Below, piece after piece: positions 16,039-24,649 of a stretch of DNA of 64,000 nucleotides (positions within the stretch are counted from its first letter, which is position 1; each line of letters starts with the position of its first letter). The position numbers and the translations under genes are program-made. The stretch spans positions 310,001-374,000 of the forward strand of contig NZ_CP154262.1 of assembly GCF_039529835.1 (NCBI RefSeq), read 5' to 3'. The DNA comes from Arthrobacter sp. TMP15. GTDB taxonomy: Bacteria; Actinomycetota; Actinomycetes; Actinomycetales; Micrococcaceae. The notes under the pieces were generated by a model. The model was given only the letters and a program-made list of their open reading frames with translations. It had not been told where the DNA came from and did no database searches.

Positions 16039-18822
16039 TCACGCCCCGCCCAGCGCCTTGGCGTCCAACCACCCGCGGAGGATGTTTTCCTCCCCGCTGC
16101 CAGTGGTGGCCAGTCGTAGAAGGGGGATGTGGTACACGGCGCAGATCGCATCCTTGTGAGCGTCCCGCGCCAGCTGGATGGGATCGTTTTCATGGAAGGC
16201 GAACCCGTCGACTTCAATTGCGAAGGCTGGCCGGTTGGTGATTCGGTTGTAAACCACAAAGTCCAGAGTTGTTGTGCGGTGCCTGAGGTACGCTGCCTGC
16301 TCGGGAGTGAGTTTTGTGAGATCTGGAAGCAGGTTGTGCAGAACGACCTGATCCACCACCGTGAAATCGACGTACGCTCGCTCCTGAAGGATTTCATGGA
16401 GCAACGTCCAGATAATGTTCTCGGAGGCGAATTCCGTCCTGTGCTTCAACCGAGCTGCCAGCGGTGCCAGGCGTGGTGAGTATTCTTTGTACAGCAGGTC
16501 AAAAACGGACACGATGTTGCTCTCGAGCACTTCCTGGTCCGGATCTTGGTATTGGATGTAGTCAATGAGGTCCCGCAGGTTGCGGCTCTTGGGAAGCATG
16601 CCGTGATTAGTGACAAGTACGAACTGCTTCGAGGCCCGCGATACGGCTACATTGATCAAATGGGGGTCGTCGACGAAGGCTACGCCTTTCCGGCCTAGAG
16701 CCGTCTCATCCAGGACTGTGCTCATAATGACCACTTCCTTTTCGCGGCCTTGGAACTTGTGGACCGTGTCCGCCTGGATGCTTGTAAGTTGTTCTGTGAA
16801 TTTGCCAGCCTGGATCCGATAGGGCGTTGCAATGCCGATAGTTTTCTTGTCAGTGTCAGCGAACTGCCCTTCGATGACTTCCTGAACGACTACGTCGATC
16901 TCTCGTTGATTGGACCGGCCACCGTCAAGGTGTTCCCGCATGTGATTCCCTGCGGCGGTGCGCACGATCCGCAGGGGGCGCATTTCAGGTCTGTGAGCTG
17001 TGAAAGGCACGAGCTGCCCGTCATAATACTTCTTGTTGCAGAAACCGATGATGGCCGGATCGCAGCGGTAGTGTTCTCGTAGCATTGTCCGGGGAAGGGC
17101 TTCGCCGTGAAGTGCAATTACGGAGGACAGGATGTTGTGTCGCTGGTAGTCGTAGGCGGGTGCTGGTGCCGGGCTCGCAGCATCGCCTGCAGCCTTATGG
17201 GCAATGTGCTGCAGTTGGTGCAGATCGCCCACGACGATCACGTTTCGGGCACTTTTTAGTACCAATCCGGCGGCTAGCAGGTTCAGCTGGGAGGACTCGT
17301 CGATGATTAGGTAATCCAGCAGATATCCGTCAGGGAGACTGAGCCCCAGTGAGTGGCAGGTGCTGAGGATGACAGGGTAGTCATGTGTGAACGCAGAAAA
17401 ATCGTGTTTGTATGTCTCCAGCGCGTATTTTTTCGGCATGGACTGGCCGTACCGCTGCTGGAGTCCGGCACGCAGCGCCTGAATTGAGAGTTGCCGGTGT
17501 TCCTTGGCAAGCTGGGCACTGCTGGCCTGCTCTAGGGTTTGTTCCAACTTTTTGATCTCGCGTTGCAGCTCGCTGATCTTGTTGTCGTAGTAGGCGCGCT
17601 GAAGGTGCAGCAGCGTGTCCGTGTCGGTGGGGTCAAGTTTCCCAGTGGGACCGTATCGGAAGTATCCCCTGATCGCTCGCGCCCAGCGTCGGAGCGGATT
17701 CTCGCCTGCACGCCACTGTGCGGTCTCGGCCAGATAGTCCAAGATTGTTCCCGACGATGAATGCAGCAGCGGGAGATTTTCCAGTTCGGCTGGCTCGTGG
17801 CGCTGCAGGTACTTGCTGAAATGGCGCTGTTCGAGCAGGTAGGCATCGTGCTCCTGCCGCAACTGGGCCAACTGCAACTCCGTCTGCTGCAAAAGTTGCA
17901 GACGTTCGTCGACGTTGCTGAGCTGTTCCTCGGGCGGCAGTGCCGTCACCGAACTCTCGATCAAGCCGCTGACTTTCTCATTTCTCGAGGATTGCCGGGC
18001 GAAGAACTCCACCTTTTTTTCACGGCTGCCCAACCCGGCGACCACATAGCCGAACCCTTCCTCCTCGAGTTTTTCGCGGACATTGTCCACGGCTGAGTTA
18101 TTGAATGACACAATGCCGACAGTAGCGCCGGGGGTGGCAATGATATTGGCGATGAGGTTCAAAATGGTTTGAGTTTTCCCGGTGCCGGGAGGCCCATCGA
18201 TCACCGAGATGGGGTGACTGAGGCACGTCGTGACGGCCTCGCGCTGGCTGAGGTTTGCTGAGAACGGGAAGATCAGGGGCTGGGTGATGGTGGAGCGTTC
18301 GATGGGCACGGCGTTGACGTATGCGGCCAAGGCGCTCTCCGCGTCCACAAACCCAAGCTTCCCGAAGGGAAACCGGAGCGGATCCTGCGCGTCCAGCCCG
18401 GACACGATGCGGCGCCAATAGTCCAGGACACCTGATGCACGGGATGACTGCGCTGCATCCTGGTGGAAACTGACCTCTTCTGCAGCGTAGTTCTGGTAGA
18501 CGTCCTCTCCAGCGCTGACGAAGAAGATCCGCCACCACGGCCCGCGCGGACCTTGGAAGCGCCGCGCTTCGGTTGCAGTGCTCCGCATGGCTCCGTGAAT
18601 TTGGACCCGGGTACCGGTGGTGAGCGGGACCACTTTTGGATTGTGCAAGATAACGACCCGCTCGGAGCCGTAACCGTACTCTTTTTCCCCACCCCCGACC
18701 TGCATCGTGACGTAAGTACGGGACCGGTCCACTCGGTACGCTAGAACGTTTTGGGTTTTGTCCTGGAACAACGTCCCGTCGCGGGAATGGATCAAGATGG
18801 CTTGGCTACGCGGGTCAATCAC
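16039..18822 (-). CDS. Large SF1 helicase with C-terminal PD-(D/E)XK-like (DUF2726/DUF559-type) domain
   Basis: This 927-residue protein has a superfamily 1 (Upf1/DNA2-like) core: Walker A GPPGTGKT at 210-217, motif II IIDESSQ at 506-512, motif III VGDLHQL at 531-537, motif V VHKFQGREKE at 687-696 and motif VI NVAVSRAS at 724-731. A coiled-coil-rich insertion lies at about 300-450. The C-terminus (about 800-910) contains D854, then IEVDG (869-873) and an H and D/K-rich helix, the pattern of DUF2726/DUF559 nuclease folds. It probably unwinds and cuts nucleic acid. It stands alone and its gene is convergent with the monooxygenase. Such proteins appear in repair and in phage defence; neither is shown here. 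Confidence 0.82.
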   Translation of the reverse strand: MIDPRSQAILIHSRDGTLFQDKTQNVLAYRVDRSRTYVTMQVGGGEKEYGYGSERVVILHNPKVVPLTTGTRVQIHGAMRSTATEARRFQGPRGPWWRIFFVSAGEDVYQNYAAEEVSFHQDAAQSSRASGVLDYWRRIVSGLDAQDPLRFPFGKLGFVDAESALAAYVNAVPIERSTITQPLIFPFSANLSQREAVTTCLSHPISVIDGPPGTGKTQTILNLIANIIATPGATVGIVSFNNSAVDNVREKLEEEGFGYVVAGLGSREKKVEFFARQSSRNEKVSGLIESSVTALPPEEQLSNVDERLQLLQQTELQLAQLRQEHDAYLLEQRHFSKYLQRHEPAELENLPLLHSSSGTILDYLAETAQWRAGENPLRRWARAIRGYFRYGPTGKLDPTDTDTLLHLQRAYYDNKISELQREIKKLEQTLEQASSAQLAKEHRQLSIQALRAGLQQRYGQSMPKKYALETYKHDFSAFTHDYPVILSTCHSLGLSLPDGYLLDYLIIDESSQLNLLAAGLVLKSARNVIVVGDLHQLQHIAHKAAGDAASPAPAPAYDYQRHNILSSVIALHGEALPRTMLREHYRCDPAIIGFCNKKYYDGQLVPFTAHRPEMRPLRIVRTAAGNHMREHLDGGRSNQREIDVVVQEVIEGQFADTDKKTIGIATPYRIQAGKFTEQLTSIQADTVHKFQGREKEVVIMSTVLDETALGRKGVAFVDDPHLINVAVSRASKQFVLVTNHGMLPKSRNLRDLIDYIQYQDPDQEVLESNIVSVFDLLYKEYSPRLAPLAARLKHRTEFASENIIWTLLHEILQERAYVDFTVVDQVVLHNLLPDLTKLTPEQAAYLRHRTTTLDFVVYNRITNRPAFAIEVDGFAFHENDPIQLARDAHKDAICAVYHIPLLRLATTGSGEENILRGWLDAKALGGA

Positions 18823-18843
18823 GGCATGGGCTCCTTGGCCGGC

Positions 18844-19134
18844 TTAACCTAGGTCCACAACCTCAAACTCCAGCAAGTCCATGCCGCTTGCAACGGGGGA
18901 TTGGGCGGCGTGGTCGTGACCGGCCCGCAGGGCACGCCAGTTCTCGAAGTCTTCTCGCGTGGCCCACTGCGTGTAGACGAAGTAGCGGTCCTCACCGGAG
19001 ACGGGGCGCAGCAGTTTGAAACCCTCGAAACCCGGGGAGCCGTCCACCGAGTGCTTGCGCGCAGCGAATCGCGCTTCCAGTTCGGATCCTGCCTCAACGG
19101 GAACCTTGAGGGCGTTAATGACAACGATGGACAC
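18844..19134 (-). CDS. Small antibiotic-biosynthesis-monooxygenase (ABM) fold protein, heme-degrading type
   Basis: This 96-residue protein has the ferredoxin-like ABM fold: an N-terminal strand IVVINALKVP, a helix with GSELEARFAARKHSV, then GSPGFEGFKLLRPVSGEDRY and a YTQWATREDFENWR segment. That segment order and the conserved W/F/H positions match IsdG/MhuD/HmoA-like proteins, which degrade heme to release iron. Heme binding is inferred from family only. The GTG at 19134 is chosen because GGAAGGAG lies just before it. It is 21 bp upstream of the helicase gene on the same strand. Confidence 0.8.
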   Translation of the reverse strand: MSIVVINALKVPVEAGSELEARFAARKHSVDGSPGFEGFKLLRPVSGEDRYFVYTQWATREDFENWRALRAGHDHAAQSPVASGMDLLEFEVVDLG

Positions 19135-19239
19135 TTGTGCTCCTTCCGGGCCCGGATTCACCGGGCGTCTTGACTTTCCACGCTACCGCAAGAAGACCCT
19201 CGGTATACAAGCCGGAGGCTTCTTTGGCTGACTCTTACA

Positions 19240-19450
19240 TCACCATTTTTGAACTGTATGTTGTTGGCTCATGCGTAGGCGGCCGGGGGAGGTGGTGTAT
19301 TCCGCGATGCCTTCGCTGCCGCTCTCCCGGCCCTGGCCCGAGTGCTTGACGCCACCAAAGGGCGCGGAAGCGTTGGAGATCACGGCGGCGTTGCGCCATT
19401 GCCTGCTGATGAGTAAGCCAGTGGGGACGGAGGCGAGCAGTTCCGCTTCG
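19240..19450 (-). pseudogene. Truncated aldehyde dehydrogenase (succinate-semialdehyde dehydrogenase type), C-terminal remnant
   Basis: On the minus strand the frame ending at the TGA 19240-19242 reads ISNASAPFGGVKHSGQGRES followed by GSEGIAEYTT. This is the C-terminal signature of succinate-semialdehyde dehydrogenases (APFGGxKxSGxGRE then a GIxEY segment). Homology is clear from about position 19392 down and fades upstream by about 19450; no NAD-binding region, catalytic cysteine or start remains. It lies directly downstream of hpaI, whose product is succinic semialdehyde, so it is best read as the remnant of the last pathway gene. A hairpin separates it from hpaI. Confidence 0.75.
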
Positions 19451-19503
19451 CGGCCAATTGCTGGTTGTCGTAAAAACCCCTTTTGGGCCCACGCGCCCGA
19501 GGG

Positions 19504-19528
19504 ACCCGCCTCGAGCTTGCGAGCGGGT
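19504..19528. terminator. Hairpin after hpaI
   Basis: ACCCGC at 19504-19509 pairs with GCGGGT at 19523-19528 and an inner TCG/CGA pair extends the stem past a one-base bulge. It sits seven bases after the hpaI stop on the minus strand and may end the hpa transcript. The sequence CGAGCTTGCGAGCG inside it recurs in the hpaH-hpaD gap near 21244-21257. Confidence 0.5.
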
Positions 19529-19535
19529 GTGGAGA

Positions 19536-20345
19536 TTAGTAGCTCGTGGCCGGGCCGGAGTCGACGGCCGGTACGTATTTGCTGGCCAGGGCTTCGCTGC
19601 CGCGGGCCAGCAGGGCAACGTCGGCGCCGGTGAGGATGAAATCCACCCCGGCATCCAAATATCGGCTGGCAGTGGCTTCGCCGAAGGCATTCACGCCAAC
19701 CGGCTTTCCGGCAGACTTAGCCAGGGTGATGCAATGTTCCACGGCGGCCACCACGTCAGGGTGTTCCTGCTGCCCCAGCACCCCCATCGAAGCTGCGAGA
19801 TCGGATGGGCCGATGAACACGGCGTCGACCCCGTCCACGGCCATGATCGACTCGATATTCCCCACGGCCTCGGAGGACTCGATCTGGACCAAGACGGTGA
19901 CGGTGTCCGATGCCCGAGCCAGATAGTCCGGGACGCGGTTCCACCGTGCCGAACGGGCCAGGGCCGAGCCGACACCGCGCACACCTTGCGGGGGGTAGCG
20001 GGTAGCGGCAACCGCAGCCCGGGCGTCGTCGGCCGTGTGGACCATGGGGATCAGCAGCGACTGGGCGCCCAAATCCAGATACTGCTTGATGATCACGGTG
20101 TCATTGACGGGCGGACGCACCACGGCCGTGACCGGATACCCGCTGACGGCCTGGAGTTGAGCCAGGATGCCCTCGAGCCCGTTGGGGCTGTGCTCGGCGT
20201 CCACCAACAGCCAATCAAGGCCGGCACCGGCGCAAATTTCCGCCACGAGCGGGCTGCCGGAGCACACCCACATGCCCGCCAGCGGCCGGCCGGCTGCTGC
20301 CAGAGCGTCCTTGAAAGACGGGGTAAGGCTCACTCGAAGCGGCAT
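19536..20345 (-). CDS. hpaI: 4-hydroxy-2-oxoheptane-1,7-dioate (HKHD) aldolase
   Basis: HpaI/HpcH splits 4-hydroxy-2-oxoheptane-1,7-dioate to pyruvate and succinic semialdehyde with a divalent metal. The 269-residue protein has the family landmarks: GMWVCSGSP, LLVDAEHSPNG (acid-base region), the metal-site segment LVQIESSEAVGNIE (glutamate) and VFIGPSDLAASMG (aspartate). The ATG at 20345 starts at the fold and overlaps the end of hpaH by 16 bp, so the two genes are translationally linked. Confidence 0.92.
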   Translation of the reverse strand: MPLRVSLTPSFKDALAAAGRPLAGMWVCSGSPLVAEICAGAGLDWLLVDAEHSPNGLEGILAQLQAVSGYPVTAVVRPPVNDTVIIKQYLDLGAQSLLIPMVHTADDARAAVAATRYPPQGVRGVGSALARSARWNRVPDYLARASDTVTVLVQIESSEAVGNIESIMAVDGVDAVFIGPSDLAASMGVLGQQEHPDVVAAVEHCITLAKSAGKPVGVNAFGEATASRYLDAGVDFILTGADVALLARGSEALASKYVPAVDSGPATSY

Positions 20346-21115
20346 GTGATGGTCCCCAGCTTTCCGTAGTCGGCAAAAACGGTGTCCCCGGCATTGACCC
20401 ACATGGGCCGCGTGAAGGAGCCGGCGAGGATGAGCTCGCCCGCTTTGAGCCCGTCCCCGTGCGGGGCGATCTTGTTGGCCAGCCACGACACACCCTGGGC
20501 CGGATGGTTCAGCACGCCGGCCGCGACGCCTGTTTCCTCAACAGCCTGGTTTTTGTACAGGATGGCGGCTACCCAGCGCAGGTCCACGTCGTCGGGCCGC
20601 ACCGGGATGCCACCCACCACCATGGCGCCCATGGCGGCGTTGTCACTGATGGTGTCCACAATGGTCCGGCCCTCCATCTCAATCCGGGAATCCAGGATCT
20701 CCAGGGCAGGCACCACGTATTCAGTGGCACGCAGCACGTCAAAGATCGTGACGTTGGGCCCCTCCACGTCCTCCTTGAGCAGGAACGCCAGCTCCACCTC
20801 AACGCGCGGGTGCGAATATTGTGACCACTCCACGGTGCAGCCGTTCTCCAGGATCATGTCCTTGAAAATGACCCCGTAGTCCGGTTCGGTGATGCCGGTG
20901 GCGTACTGCATGGCCTTGGACGTCAGGCCAATCTTGTGCCCGCCCAGCACGCGCCCGGCAGCCTCGCCGCGTTCGCGCCACAACCTTTGGACACGGTAGG
21001 AATCCTCCACCGTCATCTCCGGGTAGCGCTGGGTCAACCGGGGTACCGGGACCCGGCTTGTACCGGCCTCCACAAGTTCGTCGGCAATGCCGGCAATAGT
21101 TGCATCATCGAGCAT
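20330..21115 (-). CDS. hpaH: 2-oxo-hept-4-ene-1,7-dioate hydratase
   Basis: HpaH adds water to 2-oxo-hept-4-ene-1,7-dioate and feeds HpaI. The 261-residue protein belongs to the FAH/MhpD hydratase fold; it shows GHKIGLTSKAMQ and the metal-site segments VEVELAFLL (E-x-E pattern) and EILDSRIE typical of 2-oxopent-4-enoate-type hydratases. The ATG at 21115 is chosen for the AGGAG nine bases upstream. It follows hpaD by 201 bp and overlaps hpaI. Confidence 0.92.
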   Translation of the reverse strand: MLDDATIAGIADELVEAGTSRVPVPRLTQRYPEMTVEDSYRVQRLWRERGEAAGRVLGGHKIGLTSKAMQYATGITEPDYGVIFKDMILENGCTVEWSQYSHPRVEVELAFLLKEDVEGPNVTIFDVLRATEYVVPALEILDSRIEMEGRTIVDTISDNAAMGAMVVGGIPVRPDDVDLRWVAAILYKNQAVEETGVAAGVLNHPAQGVSWLANKIAPHGDGLKAGELILAGSFTRPMWVNAGDTVFADYGKLGTITCRFE

Positions 21116-21220
21116 GGTGTATCTCCTAACGTTTGAAGGGCTGAACCCGAGTGTCGTGAGTCGATCGACGGGAGCCGGGTGAGGCATGGCACCGGAATCT
21201 ATCGGGCGTCCGCGGGGGGC

Positions 21221-21273
21221 CCCCGGAAGCGAGGGGTCCACCGCGAGCTTGCGAGCGTTGGGAGCTTCCGGGG
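21221..21273. repeat. Inverted repeat in the hpaD-hpaH gap
   Basis: The 201-bp gap 21116-21316 is the only long gap in the cluster. CCCCGGAAGC at 21221-21230 and GCTTCCGGGG at 21264-21273 are exact 10-bp arms with a 33-bp loop that carries CGAGCTTGCGAGCG, also present near 19510. The structure may attenuate or process the transcript between hpaD and hpaH. I see no ORF here. Confidence 0.55.
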
Positions 21274-21316
21274 ACGGGCGCGGGGCCATCGCCTGACCGG
21301 CGAAGATATTTGTTTG

Positions 21317-22390
21317 TTAGAGCTGGGTGCCCAACTTGAACCCGCGCTCCTCGCCCGGTTCGCGGGTGTAAGAGAAGCCGTCGGCGCCTACCGTGACGGC
21401 CATTTCGGAGGTGTCGGTGCGCTTGATGACCGGCTGCGGATTGCCGTCCAGGTCCAGGACCAGGGAGGCTTCGGTGTACCAGGATGGGACCACGGCGTTG
21501 CCCCACCAGTCGCGGCGCTGGTTGTCATGGACATCCCACGTGATGGTGGGGTTGTCCGGGTCACCGGTGTAGTAGTCCTGAGTGTAGATCTCCACACGGT
21601 GGTCATCCGGGTCAAGGATGTACAGGTAGAACGCGTTGGAGACGCCGTGGCGGCCGGGGCCGCGTTCGATCCGGTCGGAAATGCGCAGCGCACCCATCTT
21701 GTCGCAGATCTGGATGATGTTGTGCTTCTCATGCGTGGCGAAGGCAACGTGGTGCATGCGAGGTCCGTCGCCGCCCGTCAGGGCCGTGTCATGGACGGTC
21801 TGCTTGCGGTGCATCCAGGCGGCGTAGGTGACGCCGTCGGAGTCCTTGATGTCCTCGGAGACGCGGAAGCCCAGGTCCTCTAAGTACTTGCGCCCGCGCG
21901 GCACATCGGGGGTGACCTGGTTGAAGTGGTCCAGCCGGACCAGTTCGCCAGCGGAGTACAGGTCATAGCGTTGGGTGAGGCGCTCCACATGTTCGGTCTC
22001 GTAGAAGAACTCGTAGGGGAAGCCCAGTGGGTCCTCAACGCGGACGGAGTCGCCAATGCCCTTGGTGAAGCCGTCCTTGCGGCGCTCGGTGCGGCAGCCT
22101 ATCTCCTTGTAATAGGTTTCGGCGGCGTCTACCTCGGCAGGGGACTTCACCCGGTAGGCGAAAGCGGCGACGGCGGCGAGGGGGCCCTTGCGCAACACCA
22201 GGTTGTGGTGGATGAACTCCTCCAGGGAGCGCAAGTAGATGGTGTTCTCGTCTTCTTCAGTGACGTGCAGACCCAGCACGTCCACGTAGAACTCGCGGGA
22301 CTTGGCCAGGTCGGTGACCACGAGCTCCATGTAAGCGCAGCGGACAATATCCGGTGCCGGGGCGGTGGGGGTTGGGACAAAGTTGGTCAT
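21317..22390 (-). CDS. hpaD: 3,4-dihydroxyphenylacetate (homoprotocatechuate) 2,3-dioxygenase
   Basis: This extradiol dioxygenase opens the ring of 3,4-dihydroxyphenylacetate next to the hydroxyls. The 357-residue protein has two VOC-type halves. Counting from the ATG, the metal ligands fall at H155 (RLDH), H214 (MHHVAF) and E267 (HRVEIY), and the catalytic histidine at H200 (KQTVH). These are the residue numbers known for Brevibacterium fuscum HPCD and Arthrobacter globiformis MndD, so this is that subfamily (iron or manganese) and not the E. coli HpaD type. The ATG at 22390 is preceded by GAGGAG. Confidence 0.95.
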   Translation of the reverse strand: MTNFVPTPTAPAPDIVRCAYMELVVTDLAKSREFYVDVLGLHVTEEDENTIYLRSLEEFIHHNLVLRKGPLAAVAAFAYRVKSPAEVDAAETYYKEIGCRTERRKDGFTKGIGDSVRVEDPLGFPYEFFYETEHVERLTQRYDLYSAGELVRLDHFNQVTPDVPRGRKYLEDLGFRVSEDIKDSDGVTYAAWMHRKQTVHDTALTGGDGPRMHHVAFATHEKHNIIQICDKMGALRISDRIERGPGRHGVSNAFYLYILDPDDHRVEIYTQDYYTGDPDNPTITWDVHDNQRRDWWGNAVVPSWYTEASLVLDLDGNPQPVIKRTDTSEMAVTVGADGFSYTREPGEERGFKLGTQL

Positions 22391-22445
22391 GATGTACTCC
22401 TCGTTGAGTGGGGGATGCCTGATGCGAGATGCTGGTGGGAGGTGC

Positions 22446-23951
22446 TTATTCGCTGGCGGAGGCACCGAATTTTGGGGTGTGGACAGCACCGAGCGTGATG
22501 TGCACGGCCTGCTGATCGGTGTAGAAGTCGATGGAGCGGAAGCCGCCCTCATGACCCAATCCTGATGCCTTGACCCCGCCGAACGGGGTGCGCAGATCAC
22601 GCACGTTGTGACTGTTCAACCACACCATGCCGGCCTCGACGTTCTGGGCGAAGTTGTGGGCACGGGTCAGGTTCTGCGTCCAAATGTAGGCGGCGAGCCC
22701 GTACTTGACGCCGTTGGCCAACTCCAGGGCCTCTTCGTCGGTGTCGAAGGGGGTGATGGCGACAACGGGGCCGAAGATTTCCTCCTGGAAGATCCGTGCC
22801 TCGGGTTTCACATCGGCAAAGACGGTGGGGGCCACGTAGTTGCCGTGCTCCAGCCCCTCGGGGCGCCCGCCGCCGGCCAGCAGTCGGCCCTCTGACTTGC
22901 CAATGTCAACGTAAGACATGACCTTGTTGTAGTGCTCGGGGTGGACCAGGGCGCCCACCTCGGTCTTGGGGTCGTGCGGGTCACCGACCACGATGTTCTT
23001 GGCACGTGCGGCGTATTTTTCACAGAATTCGTCGTAGATGGAACGCTCAACCAGAATGCGTGAGCCAGCCGTGCAGCGCTCGCCGTTAAGGGAGAAAACG
23101 CCGAACAGTGCGGAGTCGATCGCGGCGTCGAAGTCAGCGTCGGCAAACACCACGCACGGGCTCTTGCCGCCCAGTTCCATGGACAGGCCTTTCAAGCTCG
23201 TGGCGGCGTTGCGGAAGATCGTTTGGCCGGTGGTGGTTTCGCCGGTGAAGGAGATCAGCGGGACGTCGGGGTGCTTGACGAGTGTGTCTCCTGCTTCTTC
23301 GCCGAGGCCGTTGACCAGGTTGAACACGCCCTGGGGGAGTCCGGCTTCCTCGAAGATCCCGGCCCACAGTGAGGCGGAGAGCGGAGTGAACTCGGCCGGC
23401 TTGAGCACCACGGTGCAACCGGAAGCCAGTGAGGGGGCCAGCTTCCAGGATTCGAGCATGAACGGCGTGTTCCAGGGGGTGATGAGCCCGGCAACACCGA
23501 TCGGCTTGCGGTTCACATAGTTGATCTGGGAGCCGGGGACCTTCATGGCGTCGTCGAACTGGGCCACGATCAAGTCGGCAAAGAAGCGGAAGTTCTCTGC
23601 GGCGCGCATGGCCTGGCCGCGTGCCTGGGTGATGGGCAGGCCGGAGTCAAAGCTCTCCAGCTCGGCCAAACGAGCTTCCTGGGCTTCGACGGCGTCGGCG
23701 ATCTTGTTCAGGATGCGTGAACGCTCGCGCGGCTTCATGCGCGGCCACGGCCCGTCGTTGAAGGCCCTGGTTGCGGCGGCCACGGCCAGGTCGATGTCTT
23801 CCTTCTGGCCAGCGGCAGCGGTGGCGTAGTTGGTGTTCGAGACGGGGTTCAGGACGTCAAACGTTGCACCGTTGACGGAATCGACGAACTTTCCGTCAAT
23901 GTAGTGCTGAATGTGGGTGGGAAGGTTTTCCGGGACGTAGTGATCAGCCAT
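22446..23951 (-). CDS. hpaE: 5-carboxymethyl-2-hydroxymuconate semialdehyde dehydrogenase
   Basis: This 501-residue NAD-dependent aldehyde dehydrogenase oxidises the ring-cleavage product of HpaD. It has TPWNTPFMLESWKLAPSLAS (cofactor-binding), the glutamate motif LELGGKSP as MELGGKSPCVVF (near residue 260), the catalytic cysteine segment NGERCTAGSRIL (near residue 295) and EIFGPVVAI. The position between hpaD and the regulator supports the HpaE assignment over a general aldehyde dehydrogenase. The start at 23951 has AAGGAC upstream. Confidence 0.93.
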   Translation of the reverse strand: MADHYVPENLPTHIQHYIDGKFVDSVNGATFDVLNPVSNTNYATAAAGQKEDIDLAVAAATRAFNDGPWPRMKPRERSRILNKIADAVEAQEARLAELESFDSGLPITQARGQAMRAAENFRFFADLIVAQFDDAMKVPGSQINYVNRKPIGVAGLITPWNTPFMLESWKLAPSLASGCTVVLKPAEFTPLSASLWAGIFEEAGLPQGVFNLVNGLGEEAGDTLVKHPDVPLISFTGETTTGQTIFRNAATSLKGLSMELGGKSPCVVFADADFDAAIDSALFGVFSLNGERCTAGSRILVERSIYDEFCEKYAARAKNIVVGDPHDPKTEVGALVHPEHYNKVMSYVDIGKSEGRLLAGGGRPEGLEHGNYVAPTVFADVKPEARIFQEEIFGPVVAITPFDTDEEALELANGVKYGLAAYIWTQNLTRAHNFAQNVEAGMVWLNSHNVRDLRTPFGGVKASGLGHEGGFRSIDFYTDQQAVHITLGAVHTPKFGASASE

Positions 23952-23968
23952 TGAGTTGGTCCTTTTCT

Positions 23969-24649
23969 TCAGTGCTGGGTTAGGTGGTTGGTGCGCGCCA
24001 GGTAGGCGTCAAGAGTGGCGGTGCGGTGAGCGCGGGCGGCATGTTCGACGGCGTCGGGCCCGGCACCGCTTTCGATCAAAGACAGCAGTGCTTCATGTTC
24101 GGCCACGGACTGCTGTGCCCGGCCAGGGACGTAGCTGAACGTGGAGGAACGCAGCGCCTGCAGCCGGTTCCAGCCGCGGTGGACAAGGTCCAGGATGTGC
24201 GGGTTGGGGCAGTTCTCAAACAGGATGCTGTGGAAGTCCAGGTTCAGCGCCGTGAACAGAATCGGGTCGAAATCTGCTAAGCACTCGCGCATTTTTGTGT
24301 TCACTGCGCGGGCACGGGCAATGTCAGCTGCTGAGATCATCGGCGCGGAAAGTGCCGTGGCGGCGCCTTCTACAATGCTCAGGGTCTGCATGGTGTACAG
24401 GTATTCCGTGGGGTCTATCCCGGCCACCGTGGCGCCAATGTTGCGTTCAAACGTGATGTAACTTTCCGCCTCCAGCCGGCGGATGGCTTCGCGGACGGGG
24501 ACCACGGAGAATCCCAGATCGCTGGCGAGCTTGGCCAGCACCAGCCGGTAGCCGGGGGTGTATTTCCCGGCCAGGATCTTGTCCTTGATGGCAGCGTAGG
24601 CCTGCTCGGACTTGCTGCCGGCAGGTGCGCCGACTGACGCGGTGATCAC
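23969..24649 (-). CDS. GntR family (FCD-type) transcriptional regulator of the hpa cluster
   Basis: This 226-residue regulator has an N-terminal winged helix (about residues 15-75: EQAYAAIKDKILAGKY, then VVPVREAIRRLEAE) and an all-helical FCD ligand-binding domain (about 85-210) with D and H residues that normally bind a metal. I chose the GTG at 24649, which overlaps the upstream stop as GTGA. It lies inside the operon between the fusion gene and hpaE, and is the best candidate to bind the ATCGTATACGAT site in front of the operon, sensing a homoprotocatechuate-pathway compound. Confidence 0.88.
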   Translation of the reverse strand: MITASVGAPAGSKSEQAYAAIKDKILAGKYTPGYRLVLAKLASDLGFSVVPVREAIRRLEAESYITFERNIGATVAGIDPTEYLYTMQTLSIVEGAATALSAPMISAADIARARAVNTKMRECLADFDPILFTALNLDFHSILFENCPNPHILDLVHRGWNRLQALRSSTFSYVPGRAQQSVAEHEALLSLIESGAGPDAVEHAARAHRTATLDAYLARTNHLTQH

